The notes: a model not told the origin generated them from the letters alone. Positions 8,314 to 18,123 are shown, numbered from the stretch's first letter. The stretch is DNA of 64,000 nucleotides from Dryocola sp036489025 (GCA_036489025.1 DASXGN010000047.1:124001-188000); one strand, 5' to 3'. Numbers and translations: made by a program.

Positions 8314-8324
8314 TGAAACTCCTG

Positions 8325-9788
8325 TTACATCTTCTGATATTGAAGGAAGCGTTTTTGCAGCTCGCGGAACTGATCGATGCGTGCGTCGTAGCGGGCCTGC
8401 TGCAGGCTGCCGAGTTTGACCTGCGCGCTGGCGCTGCTGAGCAGGGAAATCGCCTGGTCCAGGCGGCCATTCAGCGCCATGACCTCGGCGCGGGCAGCCA
8501 GTTCCTGATCGCGATTGCCCAGCGAAGCCTCGGCCTGGGCCAGCAAATCCCAGCCGTTGCCGTCGTCCGGATGGGCAAAGGTGTAGCGGTTAAGAATCGT
8601 AGCCGCCTGCGCGTTCTGTCCGGCCTGAACGTAGGCGTTGGCAAGGTTCAGCTGCAGGACAGGGTTGAGATTCAGCCCCGGCGCGCTCTTCAGCCGGTTA
8701 ATGGCGTCGGCAGTTTTGTTCTGTCCTAAATCGATATCCGTGGACAGGTCGAGATACCACGGGTTCGCAGGCTGCGCCGTCAGCAGAGGCTGAAGCTGTT
8801 TGCGTGCTTCACCCCAGTTCTTCGCTTCCATTGCCTGTAGCGCCCGGCCGTACTGTGCGGCGTGCTGTTCACGGACGTTGCCTTTTGACCAGGCATCAAG
8901 CAGGTCGCTGGTGAGCTGGTTGCGGCCTGAGTTATACATGCCCAGCGTACGCGCTTTGGCCATATAAAAATCCTCGGAGGACTGCACCACAACCGGGCGC
9001 ATCTGATTGGCGCGGTTGCGGGCATCCGCCAGACGGCTTTCCGGCAGCGGGTGAGTCAGCAGAATTTCCGGCGGGCGAGTGGAGTAGCGCGCCTGGTCGA
9101 GCAGCTTTTCAAGGAAGGTTGGCATTGCCTGCGGGTTGAACCCTGAACGTTGCAGAACCTGAATCCCGATACGGTCAGCTTCCTGCTCGTTTTGCTGCGT
9201 AAAGCTGATCATCCCCTGCTGGGTGCCCGCCAGCGTCCCCGTCAGCGCGGCCATGCCTGCCTGCGGGCTGGCCATCGCCAGCAGGATGGAGCCTAAAGCG
9301 CCCACCCAGGTGAGGGGCGCATTTTTCTTTTGATCTTCCATCGCTCGGGCGAGATGGCGCTGGGTAACGTGCGAAATTTCGTGCGCCATAACCGAGGCGA
9401 GCTGGCTTTCATCGTCGGCGTAGCGGAACAGCGCCGAGTGCAGCACAACGTTGCCGCCGAAGAAGGCAAAGGCGTTTATTTCATCGTTATTGATGAGAAA
9501 GAAATGAAAGGGCGTCTTGACGGAATCCGCATGGCTGACCAGGCGCATGCCAAGGCTGTTGATGTACTGCACTAACAGAGGGTCGTTAATCAGGGGGGCG
9601 CTGCCGCGCAGCTGGCGAACATAGAAATCGCCCATCTGCATTTCCTGGCCAATGGACAGCGTGCTGCCCGCAGTGGTCCCCATATCAGGCAGCTGATCGG
9701 CGACATCCGCAAAGGCAGGCGCTGCCTGGGCGGCAATTAAGGTTGTCATCAGTGTTGCAACCAGCGTTTTTTTTAACTGCTTGAACAT
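8325..9788 (-). CDS. bepA: Periplasmic chaperone/metalloprotease BepA
   Basis: BepA (YfgC) works at the outer membrane, helping LptD and BAM substrates to fold and degrading stalled ones. The 487 residues equal the E. coli length. A signal peptide (residues 1-27, ending APAFA) precedes an M48 peptidase domain with zinc motif HEISH near residue 140 and a second-ligand region EQEADRIG. The C-terminal third is made of TPR repeats. In E. coli it is a sigma-E target; I see only weak sigma-E elements upstream here. Confidence 0.95.
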   Translation of the reverse strand: MFKQLKKTLVATLMTTLIAAQAAPAFADVADQLPDMGTTAGSTLSIGQEMQMGDFYVRQLRGSAPLINDPLLVQYINSLGMRLVSHADSVKTPFHFFLINNDEINAFAFFGGNVVLHSALFRYADDESQLASVMAHEISHVTQRHLARAMEDQKKNAPLTWVGALGSILLAMASPQAGMAALTGTLAGTQQGMISFTQQNEQEADRIGIQVLQRSGFNPQAMPTFLEKLLDQARYSTRPPEILLTHPLPESRLADARNRANQMRPVVVQSSEDFYMAKARTLGMYNSGRNQLTSDLLDAWSKGNVREQHAAQYGRALQAMEAKNWGEARKQLQPLLTAQPANPWYLDLSTDIDLGQNKTADAINRLKSAPGLNLNPVLQLNLANAYVQAGQNAQAATILNRYTFAHPDDGNGWDLLAQAEASLGNRDQELAARAEVMALNGRLDQAISLLSSASAQVKLGSLQQARYDARIDQFRELQKRFLQYQKM

Positions 9789-10010
9789 AACCGCTATCCT
9801 GTTTAATCGGGGTCTAGTTTCGACACGTTACCAGCTGATTTGTTCGTCATTTTGCAACGTTTTGTCGCCCGGGTAACGAATGTGGAAAATCTTAACACTG
9901 AATCCATCAGCCTTCCTCAACCAGGTCGCTGCCGGGCTTAAAAAGCAAAGTCTTTCCTGTGACATTTAGATACAATCCCCGCTCGCACAAAGCTGTCAGG
10001 GAAGGGATGT

Positions 10011-11081
10011 ATGCTAGAGATGTTGTTGCAGTGGTATCGCCGAAGGTTTAGCGACCCGGAGGCCATCGCTTTGCTGGTCATTTTGGTGGCCGGATTTGTC
10101 ATTCTCTTTTTCTTCCACGGGCTTTTAGCGCCGCTGCTGGTTGCTATCGTGCTGGCCTATCTGCTGGAGTGGCCGACGGCTCGCCTGGAGCGGCTTGGCT
10201 GCTCACGAACCTGGGCGGCAACGATCGTGCTGGTGCTTTTTGTCGGCATCCTGATGGTGATGATGCTGATTGTCGCGCCGGTGGCCTGGCAGCAGGGCAT
10301 CAATCTTATTCGCGATATGCCGGGGATGCTGAACAAGCTGTCGGACTTTGCCGCCACGCTGCCGAAACGTTATCCGGCGCTGGTGGATGCAGGCATTATT
10401 GATGCCATGGCTGAAAACATGCGCGGTCGGATGTCGGGCATGGGCGATCAGGTGGTGAAGTATTCGCTGGCTTCGCTGGTTGGGCTGCTGACGCTGGCCA
10501 TTTATCTGGTGCTGGTGCCGCTGATGGTCTTTTTCCTCGTCAAAGACAAAGAGCAGATGCTTAATGCAGTACGCCGCGTGTTACCGCGCAATCGCGGGCT
10601 GGCGGGGCAGGTGTGGCTGGAGATGAACCAGCAGATCACCAACTATATTCGCGGCAAGGTGCTGGAGATGATTGTGGTGGGGATCGCCACCTACATCGGC
10701 TTCATCATTTTTGGCCTGAACTACTCGCTGCTGCTGGCGGTGCTGGTGGGCTTCTCGGTGCTGATCCCGTATATCGGCGCTTTTGTGGTCACCATTCCGG
10801 TTATCTGCGTGGCGCTGTTCCAGTTTGGGTTAGGAACAGAATTCTGGACGCTGTTCGCGGTGTACCTGATTATTCAGGCGCTGGACGGAAACCTGCTGGT
10901 GCCGGTGCTGTTCTCCGAGGCGGTAAACCTGCATCCGCTGGTGATCATTCTCTCGGTGGTGATTTTTGGCGGCCTGTGGGGATTCTGGGGCGTATTCTTT
11001 GCGATTCCGCTTGCCACGCTGATCAAGGCGGTGGTTCACGCCTGGCCGGACGGGCTGATTGTCAAAGACGAGCCGCGCTAG
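10011..11081 (+). CDS. perM: AI-2E family inner-membrane transporter PerM
   Basis: PerM (YfgO) is an integral membrane protein of the AI-2 exporter-like (UPF0118) family; its substrate is not settled. The 356 residues align throughout with E. coli PerM (353), starting MLEMLLQWYRRRFSDPEA, with GGGAAGGG a short distance upstream. Eight or so hydrophobic segments are visible, with the family signature VLVGFSVLIPYIGAFVVTIP and a conserved end GGLWGFWGVFFAIPLATLIK. It is divergent from bepA and convergent with bcp; the E. coli hyf operon normally between perM and bcp is absent. Confidence 0.94.
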   Translation: MLEMLLQWYRRRFSDPEAIALLVILVAGFVILFFFHGLLAPLLVAIVLAYLLEWPTARLERLGCSRTWAATIVLVLFVGILMVMMLIVAPVAWQQGINLIRDMPGMLNKLSDFAATLPKRYPALVDAGIIDAMAENMRGRMSGMGDQVVKYSLASLVGLLTLAIYLVLVPLMVFFLVKDKEQMLNAVRRVLPRNRGLAGQVWLEMNQQITNYIRGKVLEMIVVGIATYIGFIIFGLNYSLLLAVLVGFSVLIPYIGAFVVTIPVICVALFQFGLGTEFWTLFAVYLIIQALDGNLLVPVLFSEAVNLHPLVIILSVVIFGGLWGFWGVFFAIPLATLIKAVVHAWPDGLIVKDEPR

Positions 11082-11093
11082 ATTCAGAAAATG

Positions 11094-11120
11094 AACAAGC
11101 CGACGTGAAGTCGGCTTGTT
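11094..11120. terminator. Bidirectional terminator between perM and bcp
   Basis: AACAAGCCGAC-GTGAA-GTCGGCTTGTT is an 11-bp perfect stem between convergent genes. T-rich ends are short on both sides. Confidence 0.75.
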
Positions 11121-11136
11121 GATAGGACATGGCTGG

Positions 11137-11607
11137 TTAAGCGTTCTCTTTCAGCCAGTTCACCACGATGTCGTGATGGTTGCTGGTTTTGAAATCATCA
11201 AACACTTTTTCAACCTTGCCTTCACCGTCCAACAGGAAGCTGATGCGGTGGATGCCGTCGTAGGTTTTGCCCATAAAGGACTTCTCGCCCCAAACTCCAA
11301 ACTGCTCGCAGACCTGATGGTCTTCGTCGGACAGAAGAGTGAAGTTCAGCAGCTCTTTTTCAGCAAAACGGGAAAGTTTTTCAGGTTTGTCGGTGCTGAT
11401 GCCCAGCACTTCCACACCCGCCTTTTTTAACTCATCCATGTTATCGCGCAGGCCACATGCCTGAACGGTACAGCCCGGCGTCATCGCTTTGGGATAGAAG
11501 TAAACCAGAACGCGCTGTCCCTGGAAGTCGGTCAAATTTACTTGCTCGCCGTCCTGATCGGGCAGGCTAAATTTCGGTGCACTGTCACCGGCTTTCAGTG
11601 GGTTCAT
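11137..11607 (-). CDS. bcp: Thioredoxin-dependent thiol peroxidase (bacterioferritin comigratory protein)
   Basis: Bcp is an atypical 2-Cys peroxiredoxin that reduces hydrogen and organic peroxides. The 156 residues have the E. coli length. The active-site motif TPGCTVQACGLRD contains the peroxidatic Cys and, five residues on, the resolving Cys. The start is set at the ATG at 11607 (MNPLKAGDSAPKFSLPDQ), 7 bases after GGAG, rather than the GTG one codon earlier. It lies 15 bp after gcvR on the same strand, as in E. coli. Confidence 0.96.
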   Translation of the reverse strand: MNPLKAGDSAPKFSLPDQDGEQVNLTDFQGQRVLVYFYPKAMTPGCTVQACGLRDNMDELKKAGVEVLGISTDKPEKLSRFAEKELLNFTLLSDEDHQVCEQFGVWGEKSFMGKTYDGIHRISFLLDGEGKVEKVFDDFKTSNHHDIVVNWLKENA

Positions 11608-11622
11608 CACTACACTCCGTCT

Positions 11623-12177
11623 TTAATCATCTTGCTGTGGGTTCACCACGCTAATAGTGCCCTGTGCTTTTAATTCTGTACATAGGGCTTTGAAGGCCTG
11701 TTCAATAATTGTTGCATCTTCTGATGCCGGACTGTGGGCGGTTATCTGAATGTACAGCTGCGGCGGGATGTTATCCTGCGCGGGCTGCGTGCGTGAAACC
11801 AGCTCGGCGATATTCATATGGTGCGTGTCGAATAAATGCGTGAAGCGCTCGATCAAATGCGGGGAATCTGTCACTTCAACCTGCACCCAAACGGTGGCGG
11901 GCATGGCCGGGCGGTCCTGCGCCGCGGTGCGCTTCATCACAATCAGCAGGTCCAGCTCTGCGCCTTTGAGCGGCAGCGTCGATTCAATCAGGGTTATCGC
12001 ATTCCAGCTGCCGGACAGCAGCATGATAAACGTGAACTCTTCACCGAGCATCGCGAGGCGGCTGTCCTCGATATTGCAGCCGCAGCTGCTGACATGGCGG
12101 GTGATGGTATTCACGATGCCAGGCCTGTCCGCGCCAAGGGCGGTGATAACCAAATAATGGTGTGGTGAAGGAGTCAA
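11623..12177 (-). CDS. gcvR: Glycine cleavage system transcriptional repressor GcvR
   Basis: GcvR has two ACT domains and, with glycine as signal, modulates GcvA control of the gcvTHP operon. The protein begins HHYLVITALGADRPGIVNTITRHV, matching E. coli GcvR. I choose the TTG at 12177, which keeps the E. coli N-terminal length and is about 9 bases from AGGA; an ATG at 12183 lies too close to that AGGA but cannot be excluded. It lacks the last few residues of E. coli GcvR. It is divergent from dapA. Confidence 0.92.
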   Translation of the reverse strand: MTPSPHHYLVITALGADRPGIVNTITRHVSSCGCNIEDSRLAMLGEEFTFIMLLSGSWNAITLIESTLPLKGAELDLLIVMKRTAAQDRPAMPATVWVQVEVTDSPHLIERFTHLFDTHHMNIAELVSRTQPAQDNIPPQLYIQITAHSPASEDATIIEQAFKALCTELKAQGTISVVNPQQDD

Positions 12178-12322
12178 GCGCATTCTTCCTGTAAATCTGT
12201 GGGATATCATAAGGAAAGCATAAAAAAATCCCGCATACAACCGTGTAGAGTCACCTGGCGGCTTGCTTTTGATCCTGCACCAAACGTACCATTGAGGCAC
12301 TTGTTTGCACAGAGGATGGCCA

Positions 12323-13201
12323 ATGTTCACGGGAAGTATTGTCGCGCTTGTAACGCCGATGGATGAGAAAGGTAATGTCTGCCGGTCAAGCCTGAAAAAA
12401 CTGATTGATTACCATGTCGCCAGCGGAACTTCGGCGATTGTGTCGGTAGGGACAACCGGAGAATCCGCAACCTTAAGCCACGATGAGCATGGCGATGTGG
12501 TCATGTTAACGCTGGAACTGGCGGATGGCCGTATCCCGGTCATCGCAGGCACCGGTGCAAACGCCACCTCCGAAGCTATCTCCCTGACGAAGCGTTTCCA
12601 CAATAGCGGTATCGTCGGCTGCCTGACCGTGACGCCTTATTACAACCGGCCTACTCAGGAAGGTTTGTTCCAGCACTTCAAAGCTATCGCCGAAAGCACC
12701 GATCTGCCGCAGATGCTGTACAATGTGCCGTCCCGTACCGGGTGCGATATGCTGCCGGAAACCGTCGGGCGCCTGTCCCGGGTTAAAAATATTATCGGTA
12801 TTAAAGAAGCCACCGGGAACTTAACTCGCGTTAACCAGATCAAAGAGCTGGTTGAAGATGACTTCATCCTGGTCAGCGGTGACGATGCCAGCGCGCTGGA
12901 CTTTATCCAGCTCGGCGGTCACGGCGTCATTTCCGTTACGGCAAACGTAGCCGCGCGTGAAATGGCGGAAATGTGTAAACTGGCCGCCAGCGGGCAATTC
13001 GCTCAGGCGCGTGAAATCAATCAGCGTCTGATGCCGTTGCACAATAAATTATTTGTAGAACCCAATCCTATCCCGGTGAAATGGGCCTGTAGAGAATTGG
13101 GACTTGTGGCGACCGATACCTTACGCCTGCCAATGACGCCGCTGACTGATGCCAGTCGTCCGGTGATTATCAGCGCGCTTAAGCATGCGGGTTTGCTGTA
13201 A
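12323..13201 (+). CDS. dapA: 4-hydroxy-tetrahydrodipicolinate synthase
   Basis: DapA condenses pyruvate with aspartate semialdehyde, the first committed step to lysine and diaminopimelate. The 292 residues equal E. coli DapA when started at MFTGSIVALVTP (12323). The Schiff-base lysine lies in IIGIKEATGNL near residue 161, and the Tyr/Arg motif in LYNVPSRTG near residue 135. The substrate loop GTTGESATL is present. It is 16 bp before bamC, forming a dapA-bamC operon. Confidence 0.97.
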   Translation: MFTGSIVALVTPMDEKGNVCRSSLKKLIDYHVASGTSAIVSVGTTGESATLSHDEHGDVVMLTLELADGRIPVIAGTGANATSEAISLTKRFHNSGIVGCLTVTPYYNRPTQEGLFQHFKAIAESTDLPQMLYNVPSRTGCDMLPETVGRLSRVKNIIGIKEATGNLTRVNQIKELVEDDFILVSGDDASALDFIQLGGHGVISVTANVAAREMAEMCKLAASGQFAQAREINQRLMPLHNKLFVEPNPIPVKWACRELGLVATDTLRLPMTPLTDASRPVIISALKHAGLL

Positions 13202-13217
13202 AGTTTAGGGAGATTTA

Positions 13218-14252
13218 ATGGCTTACTCAGTACAGAAGTCGATGGTGGCAAAGGTTGCAGTGGTGTCGCTCGCCATGCTGCTGGCAGCATGCAGTTCCGA
13301 CCAGCGTTATAAGCGCCAGGTCAGCGGCGACGAATCCTATCTGGATGCAGCACCACTGGCGGAAATCCACGCTCCGGCGGGCATGATCCTGCCCGTGGAG
13401 AACGGTCAATATAATATTCCGGTTACCAACGGCAGCGGCGCAACAGGCAAACAGCTGGACATCCGTCCGCCGGCTCAGCCGCTGGCTCTGGTGAGCGGGG
13501 CGCGTACTCAGTTTACCGGCGATACCGCTTCATTGATGGTAGAAAGCGCTCGCGGCGCCACGCTGTGGCCGCAGGTCGTTAGCATCGTTCAGGCTAACAA
13601 CTACACCATCGACAAGCGCGATGACGCCACGCAAACGCTGACCACCGATTGGGTGCAGTGGAACCGTGCGGATGAAGACGATCAGTACCGTGGCCGCTAC
13701 CAGATTGCCGTGCAGCCGCAGGGCTATCAGCAGGCGGTTGTGGTTAAGCTGCTGAATCTGGAACAGGCCGGCAAGCCGGTTGCGGACGCCGCGTCTTTAC
13801 AGCGCTACAGCGCTCAGATGCTGAACGTCATCAGCGCGGGCCTGGATAAAGCGCAGACGGATTCGCAAAACGCGAAAGACAGCCGTGCCGCGACGCAGCT
13901 CGATGTGCAAAGTGCCGCAGACGATACCGGCTTACCGATGCTGGTGGTGCGCGGGCCGTTCAACGCAGTCTGGAACCGCTTACCGGCCACGCTTGAAAAA
14001 GTGGGCATGAAAGTGACCGACTCTACGCGTTCAACGGGCAGCATGGCCGTGACCTACAAACCGTTGTCGGACAGCAGCTGGCAGGATTTGGGTGCCAAAG
14101 ACCCGGGTCTGGTAAGCGGCGACTACAAACTGCAGGTTGGCGATCTGGATAACCGCAGCAGTCTGCAGTTCATCGATCCGAAAGGGCATACCCTGACGCA
14201 GTCCCAGAATGATGCACTGGTAGCCGTATTCCAGGCAGCCTTCAGCAAGTAA
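13218..14252 (+). CDS. bamC: Outer-membrane assembly lipoprotein BamC
   Basis: BamC (NlpB) is a subunit of the BAM complex that inserts beta-barrel proteins into the outer membrane. The 344 residues equal the E. coli length. The lipobox LLAAC puts the lipidated Cys at residue 25, after a basic and hydrophobic signal (MAYSVQKSMVAKVAVV). A disordered BamD-binding stretch (about residues 26-100) is followed by two helix-grip domains ending DALVAVFQAAFSK. A terminator follows, ending the dapA operon. Confidence 0.97.
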   Translation: MAYSVQKSMVAKVAVVSLAMLLAACSSDQRYKRQVSGDESYLDAAPLAEIHAPAGMILPVENGQYNIPVTNGSGATGKQLDIRPPAQPLALVSGARTQFTGDTASLMVESARGATLWPQVVSIVQANNYTIDKRDDATQTLTTDWVQWNRADEDDQYRGRYQIAVQPQGYQQAVVVKLLNLEQAGKPVADAASLQRYSAQMLNVISAGLDKAQTDSQNAKDSRAATQLDVQSAADDTGLPMLVVRGPFNAVWNRLPATLEKVGMKVTDSTRSTGSMAVTYKPLSDSSWQDLGAKDPGLVSGDYKLQVGDLDNRSSLQFIDPKGHTLTQSQNDALVAVFQAAFSK

Positions 14253-14258
14253 TCTAAG

Positions 14259-14283
14259 AGGCCGGAGCAGTCCGGCCTTTTTT
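14259..14283 (+). terminator. Terminator of dapA-bamC
   Basis: AGGCCGGA-GCAG-TCCGGCCT followed by a T run, directly after the bamC stop. Confidence 0.9.
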
Positions 14284-14358
14284 CTGGCGGGCTACGCAAA
14301 CGTGTGCGTAGCTGCAAAGAGCGGAATTTTTAGTTAAATCACACCTGGAGTAAGAAAG

Positions 14359-15072
14359 ATGCAAAAGCAAGCTGAGTTGTATCGTGGCAAAGCGAAGACC
14401 GTATACAGCACCGAAAACCCGGATCTGTTGGTGCTCGAATTCCGCAATGATACGTCAGCAGGTGACGGGGCTCGCATCGAACAGTTCGACCGCAAAGGCA
14501 TGGTGAACAACAAGTTCAACCATTTCATTATGGCGAAGCTGGAAGAAGCGGGTATTCCTACCCAGATGGAAGCCCTGCTCTCCGATAACGAAGTGCTGGT
14601 GAAGAAGCTGGATATGGTGCCGGTGGAGTGCGTGATCCGCAACCGTGCCGCCGGTTCACTGGTAAAACGTCTGGGCATTGAGGAAGGCATTGAGCTGAAT
14701 CCGCCGCTGTTCGATCTGTTCCTAAAGAACGACGAAATGCACGACCCGATGGTCAATGAATCCTACTGTGAAACCTTCGGCTGGGTGAACAAAGAGAACC
14801 TGGCCCGCATGCGTGAGCTGAGCTACAAAGCCAACGACGTGCTGAGCAAGCTCTTTGATGAGGCGGGCCTGATCCTCGTTGATTTCAAGCTGGAATTTGG
14901 CCTGTTCAAAGGCGAAGTGGTGCTGGGCGACGAGTTTTCGCCGGACGGCAGCCGCCTGTGGGACAAAGCGACTTTGGACAAAATGGACAAAGACCGTTTC
15001 CGCCAGAGCCTGGGCGGCCTGATTGAAGCCTATGAAGAAGTTGCCCGCCGTCTTGGCGTGAATTTAGACTAA
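14359..15072 (+). CDS. purC: SAICAR synthetase
   Basis: PurC ligates aspartate to CAIR with ATP in purine synthesis. The 237 residues are the E. coli length, starting MQKQAELYRGKAKTVYST, which includes the ATP-binding RGKAKTVY loop. Other family motifs visible are VECVIRNRAAGSLVKRLG and LIDFKLEFG-like LVDFKLEFGLFKGE. The third purine gene in the window, it is not adjacent to purMN. No clear PurR box was found in the short upstream region. Confidence 0.98.
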   Translation: MQKQAELYRGKAKTVYSTENPDLLVLEFRNDTSAGDGARIEQFDRKGMVNNKFNHFIMAKLEEAGIPTQMEALLSDNEVLVKKLDMVPVECVIRNRAAGSLVKRLGIEEGIELNPPLFDLFLKNDEMHDPMVNESYCETFGWVNKENLARMRELSYKANDVLSKLFDEAGLILVDFKLEFGLFKGEVVLGDEFSPDGSRLWDKATLDKMDKDRFRQSLGGLIEAYEEVARRLGVNLD

Positions 15073-15096
15073 CTTCCAGAACTCGCTTCCTCCTGT

Positions 15097-15119
15097 CCGG
15101 GTGCGTTTTGCGCATCCGG
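15097..15119 (+). terminator. Hairpin after purC
   Basis: CCGGGTGCG-TTTTG-CGCATCCGG pairs with one G-U. The following sequence ATATTTCA is only moderately T-rich, so the terminator is probable rather than certain. Confidence 0.6.
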
Positions 15120-15205
15120 ATATTTCACATATTGTTTCTTATGGTAATCCGGCCATTAACCACCTACGATCTACCTATTACAAGTTGTGAACGATGAGGT
15201 AGGTT

Positions 15206-16084
15206 ATGCGTTGGCAAGGTCGTCGCGAAAGCGACAACGTAGAAGACAGGCGTAGTAATTCCTCCGGCCCGAGCTTTGGCGGCGGCGGGGGCGGCTTTCG
15301 CTTGCCGGGCGGCAAAGGCGGGATAATTCTGCTGATTGTGGTCGTGGTGGCGGGATATTACGGCGTCGATCTAACGGCGCTCCTCTCCGGAGGCCAGCCG
15401 GTGGTTCAGCAGCAAACCACCCCGCGCTCAATCAGCCCTAACGACGACGAAGCGGCCAAATTCACCTCGGTTATTCTCGCCACCACGGAAGATACCTGGG
15501 GGCAAATATTCCAGCAGATGGGCCGCACCTGGCAGGCGCCGAAGCTGGTGATGTATCGCGGCGCTACGCGCACGGGCTGCGGCACCGGTCAGTCGGTCAT
15601 GGGGCCGTTCTACTGCCCGACGGACAGCACGGTTTATATCGATCTCTCCTTCTATGACGAAATGAAAACCAAGCTCGGGGCCGACGGCGACTTCGCGCAG
15701 GGCTACGTTATCGCTCATGAAGTGGGCCACCACGTGCAGAAACTGCTGGGCATTGAACCTAAGGTACGCCAGCTGCAACAAGGGGCTTCACAGGCCGAGG
15801 GCAACCGCCTGTCGGTCAAAATGGAGCTTCAGGCGGACTGCTTCGCCGGCGTCTGGGGACACAGCATGCAGAAGCAGGAAGTGCTGGATGCCGGAGATTT
15901 ACAGGAGGCGTTGAACGCCGCCGAAGCCATCGGGGACGACCGCCTGCAGCAGAAAGGGCAGGGGCGGGTGATACCGGACAGCTTCACTCACGGTACCTCA
16001 GAGCAGCGTTACACCTGGTTTAAACGCGGTTTCGACAGCGGTGACCCTGCGCAGTGCAACACCTTTGGCAACAGCATCCGCTAG
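15206..16084 (+). CDS. ypfJ: Putative neutral zinc metallopeptidase YpfJ
   Basis: This 292-residue protein belongs to the YpfJ family (E. coli 287 residues). A Gly-rich N-terminal tail (GGGGGFRLPGGKGG) precedes one membrane segment (about residues 40-56). The rest is a soluble peptidase-like domain with zinc motif AHEVGHHVQ and a later ELQADCFAGVW glutamate. The substrate is unknown. It lies 35 bp before tmcA on the same strand. Start MRWQGRRESDNVEDRRSN follows GATGAGGTAGGTT. Confidence 0.92.
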   Translation: MRWQGRRESDNVEDRRSNSSGPSFGGGGGGFRLPGGKGGIILLIVVVVAGYYGVDLTALLSGGQPVVQQQTTPRSISPNDDEAAKFTSVILATTEDTWGQIFQQMGRTWQAPKLVMYRGATRTGCGTGQSVMGPFYCPTDSTVYIDLSFYDEMKTKLGADGDFAQGYVIAHEVGHHVQKLLGIEPKVRQLQQGASQAEGNRLSVKMELQADCFAGVWGHSMQKQEVLDAGDLQEALNAAEAIGDDRLQQKGQGRVIPDSFTHGTSEQRYTWFKRGFDSGDPAQCNTFGNSIR

Positions 16085-16119
16085 CGGCGCGGCTTTAGAC
16101 AGCGACAAGGATTGCAGGC

Positions 16120-18123
16120 ATGGAACAGCTTCAACAGGTTACCGCCGACATGGCCAACTCAGGCATTCGGCGCCTGCTTATCCTTGCCGGGGAAGCCCAG
16201 TGGAGCAGCCAACAGATCGCGTCGGTGGCTGGCCTGCTTCCGGGCGACTGGCTGTGGGTTGGCGCCGCGCCTGAACTGCCGCTGAACTGCGCGCCTTCGG
16301 CCATGCGCACGCTGCTTGGCCGTGAATTTCTCCACGCCGTATTTGATGCCCGCAGCGGTCTGGATGCCGAAGCGTTCGCTGCGCTTGCCGGTACGCTAAA
16401 GGCCGGCAGCTGGCTGGTTTTGCTTACGCCCGACTGGTCTGGCTGGCCGCAGCAGGCCGATGCTGATTCCCTCCGCTGGAGCGATAGCTTCCAGCCTATT
16501 GCCACGCCAAATTTTATTTCTCATCTTCAGCGCTGCGTGCTGGCGGACAGCGAGTCCTGTCTGTGGCAGCAGCATCGGCCGTTGCAACTGCCGGATGACA
16601 AAAAACGCGCAGTGTGGCACGCGGCAAACGGAGCGCCCGAGCAGGAACAGGCTGATATTCTCCGCGCCTTACAAGAGATGTCTCCTGGAGTTGCTGTAGT
16701 GACGGCCCAGCGAGGGCGCGGTAAATCGGCGCTGGCGGGAATGCTGGTGCAAAGTCTGCCCGGTAAAGCTCTGGTCACGGCTCCCACGCGAGCGGCAACC
16801 GACGTACTGGCCTTCCACGCGGGCGAAAAGTTCAATTTCATCGCCCCGGACGCATTGCTGGCTCAGCCGAAAACGGAAGATACGGACTGGTTAATTATTG
16901 ATGAAGCGGCGGCGCTGCCCGCACCTCAGCTTCGCCAGCTCATTTCACGCTTCCCGCGCACATTGTTAACGACTACGGTGCAGGGCTACGAAGGCACAGG
17001 GCGCGGCTTCCTGCTGAAGTTTTGCGCCGGGATTGATTCGCTCACGCGCTATTCGCTTTCGGCCCCGATTCGCTGGGCGCAGCCCGATCCGCTCGAATCT
17101 TTAATCGACGGCATCCTGCTGTTTGATGAAGTGGATATCACGCATGCCGCCGAGGGCGCAGTGGCGATAGGTGAAGTGGTACAGGGTGCACACGACCAGC
17201 TTGAGCAGATGTATCGGCTGCTTTCCGGCGCGCATTACCGTACTTCTCCGCTGGACTGGCGGCGCATGCTGGACGCGCACGGCCAGCGTTTTATCGCCGC
17301 GACCTGCAAAGATGAAACCCTGGGGGCCGCCTGGCTTGTGGCAGAGGGCGGTCTGGATGAAAAGCTTAGCCGGGCCGTATGGGCCGGCTTCCGTCGCCCG
17401 CGGGGCAATCTGGTTGCGCAGTCGCTGGCTGCCCACGGCGGCAGCCCGCTGGCGGCTACGCTGAAAGGGCTACGGGTGACAAGAATTGCCGTGCATCCGC
17501 TTCGTCAGCGCCAGCAGTTAGGGCAGCGGATGATTGAGCGGGCCAGGCTGGATGGCCAACAGGAATTTGACTATCTGTCCGTGAGCTTTGGTTTCACCGA
17601 AGAACTATGGCGATTCTGGCAAAGCTGTGGGTTCACGCTGGTGCGCGTTGGCAGCCATCGCGAAGCCAGCAGCGGCTGCTACAGCGCGATGGCGCTGCTG
17701 CCGCTCAGCGAGGCGGGGGTCGCACTCACCCTCCACGAACAAAGGCGGCTGGAAAGAGATTTTGCTTACCAGCAGCCCTGGATAGACCAGCCGCTGCCGA
17801 TAATTTCCCGGCCAGCGTCTACGTTAAACGATGATGACTGGCTCGAACTGGCCGGATTTGCCTACGCGCACCGTCCGCTGGAGGCCTGCCTCGGCTCGCT
17901 TAACCGTCTGCTGGAAACCAGCGATCTTCCCATGCAGGCGCTGCGGGGGAGGGTTCAATCCCGGCTTGCCGTGGATGAGCTTTGCGCCAGTCTCCGCCTT
18001 TCCGGGCGAAAGGCACTGCTGGGCGCGATGCGCCAGGAAACGCAGCAGGCGCTCGAAAAATTGAATATGCCACAAAGCGTTGCGCTTAAAGACGCCATTT
18101 TGCCATTGCAATTTTTCCACTAA
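16120..18123 (+). CDS. tmcA: tRNA(Met) cytidine acetyltransferase
   Basis: TmcA makes N4-acetylcytidine at the wobble base of elongator tRNA-Met, using acetyl-CoA and ATP/GTP. The 667 residues compare with 671 in E. coli. An N-terminal domain is followed by a helicase-like module with Walker A GRGKSALAGML near residue 200 and Walker B IIDEAAALPAPQ near residue 258. A GNAT acetyltransferase domain (RITRIAVHP-like VTRIAVHPLRQRQQLGQRM) and a tRNA-binding tail follow. Confidence 0.95.
   Translation: MEQLQQVTADMANSGIRRLLILAGEAQWSSQQIASVAGLLPGDWLWVGAAPELPLNCAPSAMRTLLGREFLHAVFDARSGLDAEAFAALAGTLKAGSWLVLLTPDWSGWPQQADADSLRWSDSFQPIATPNFISHLQRCVLADSESCLWQQHRPLQLPDDKKRAVWHAANGAPEQEQADILRALQEMSPGVAVVTAQRGRGKSALAGMLVQSLPGKALVTAPTRAATDVLAFHAGEKFNFIAPDALLAQPKTEDTDWLIIDEAAALPAPQLRQLISRFPRTLLTTTVQGYEGTGRGFLLKFCAGIDSLTRYSLSAPIRWAQPDPLESLIDGILLFDEVDITHAAEGAVAIGEVVQGAHDQLEQMYRLLSGAHYRTSPLDWRRMLDAHGQRFIAATCKDETLGAAWLVAEGGLDEKLSRAVWAGFRRPRGNLVAQSLAAHGGSPLAATLKGLRVTRIAVHPLRQRQQLGQRMIERARLDGQQEFDYLSVSFGFTEELWRFWQSCGFTLVRVGSHREASSGCYSAMALLPLSEAGVALTLHEQRRLERDFAYQQPWIDQPLPIISRPASTLNDDDWLELAGFAYAHRPLEACLGSLNRLLETSDLPMQALRGRVQSRLAVDELCASLRLSGRKALLGAMRQETQQALEKLNMPQSVALKDAILPLQFFH

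Noticed and set aside
9789..10010. Sigma-E promoter for bepA
   Set aside because: Only weak, poorly spaced elements are seen upstream of bepA despite known sigma-E control in E. coli.
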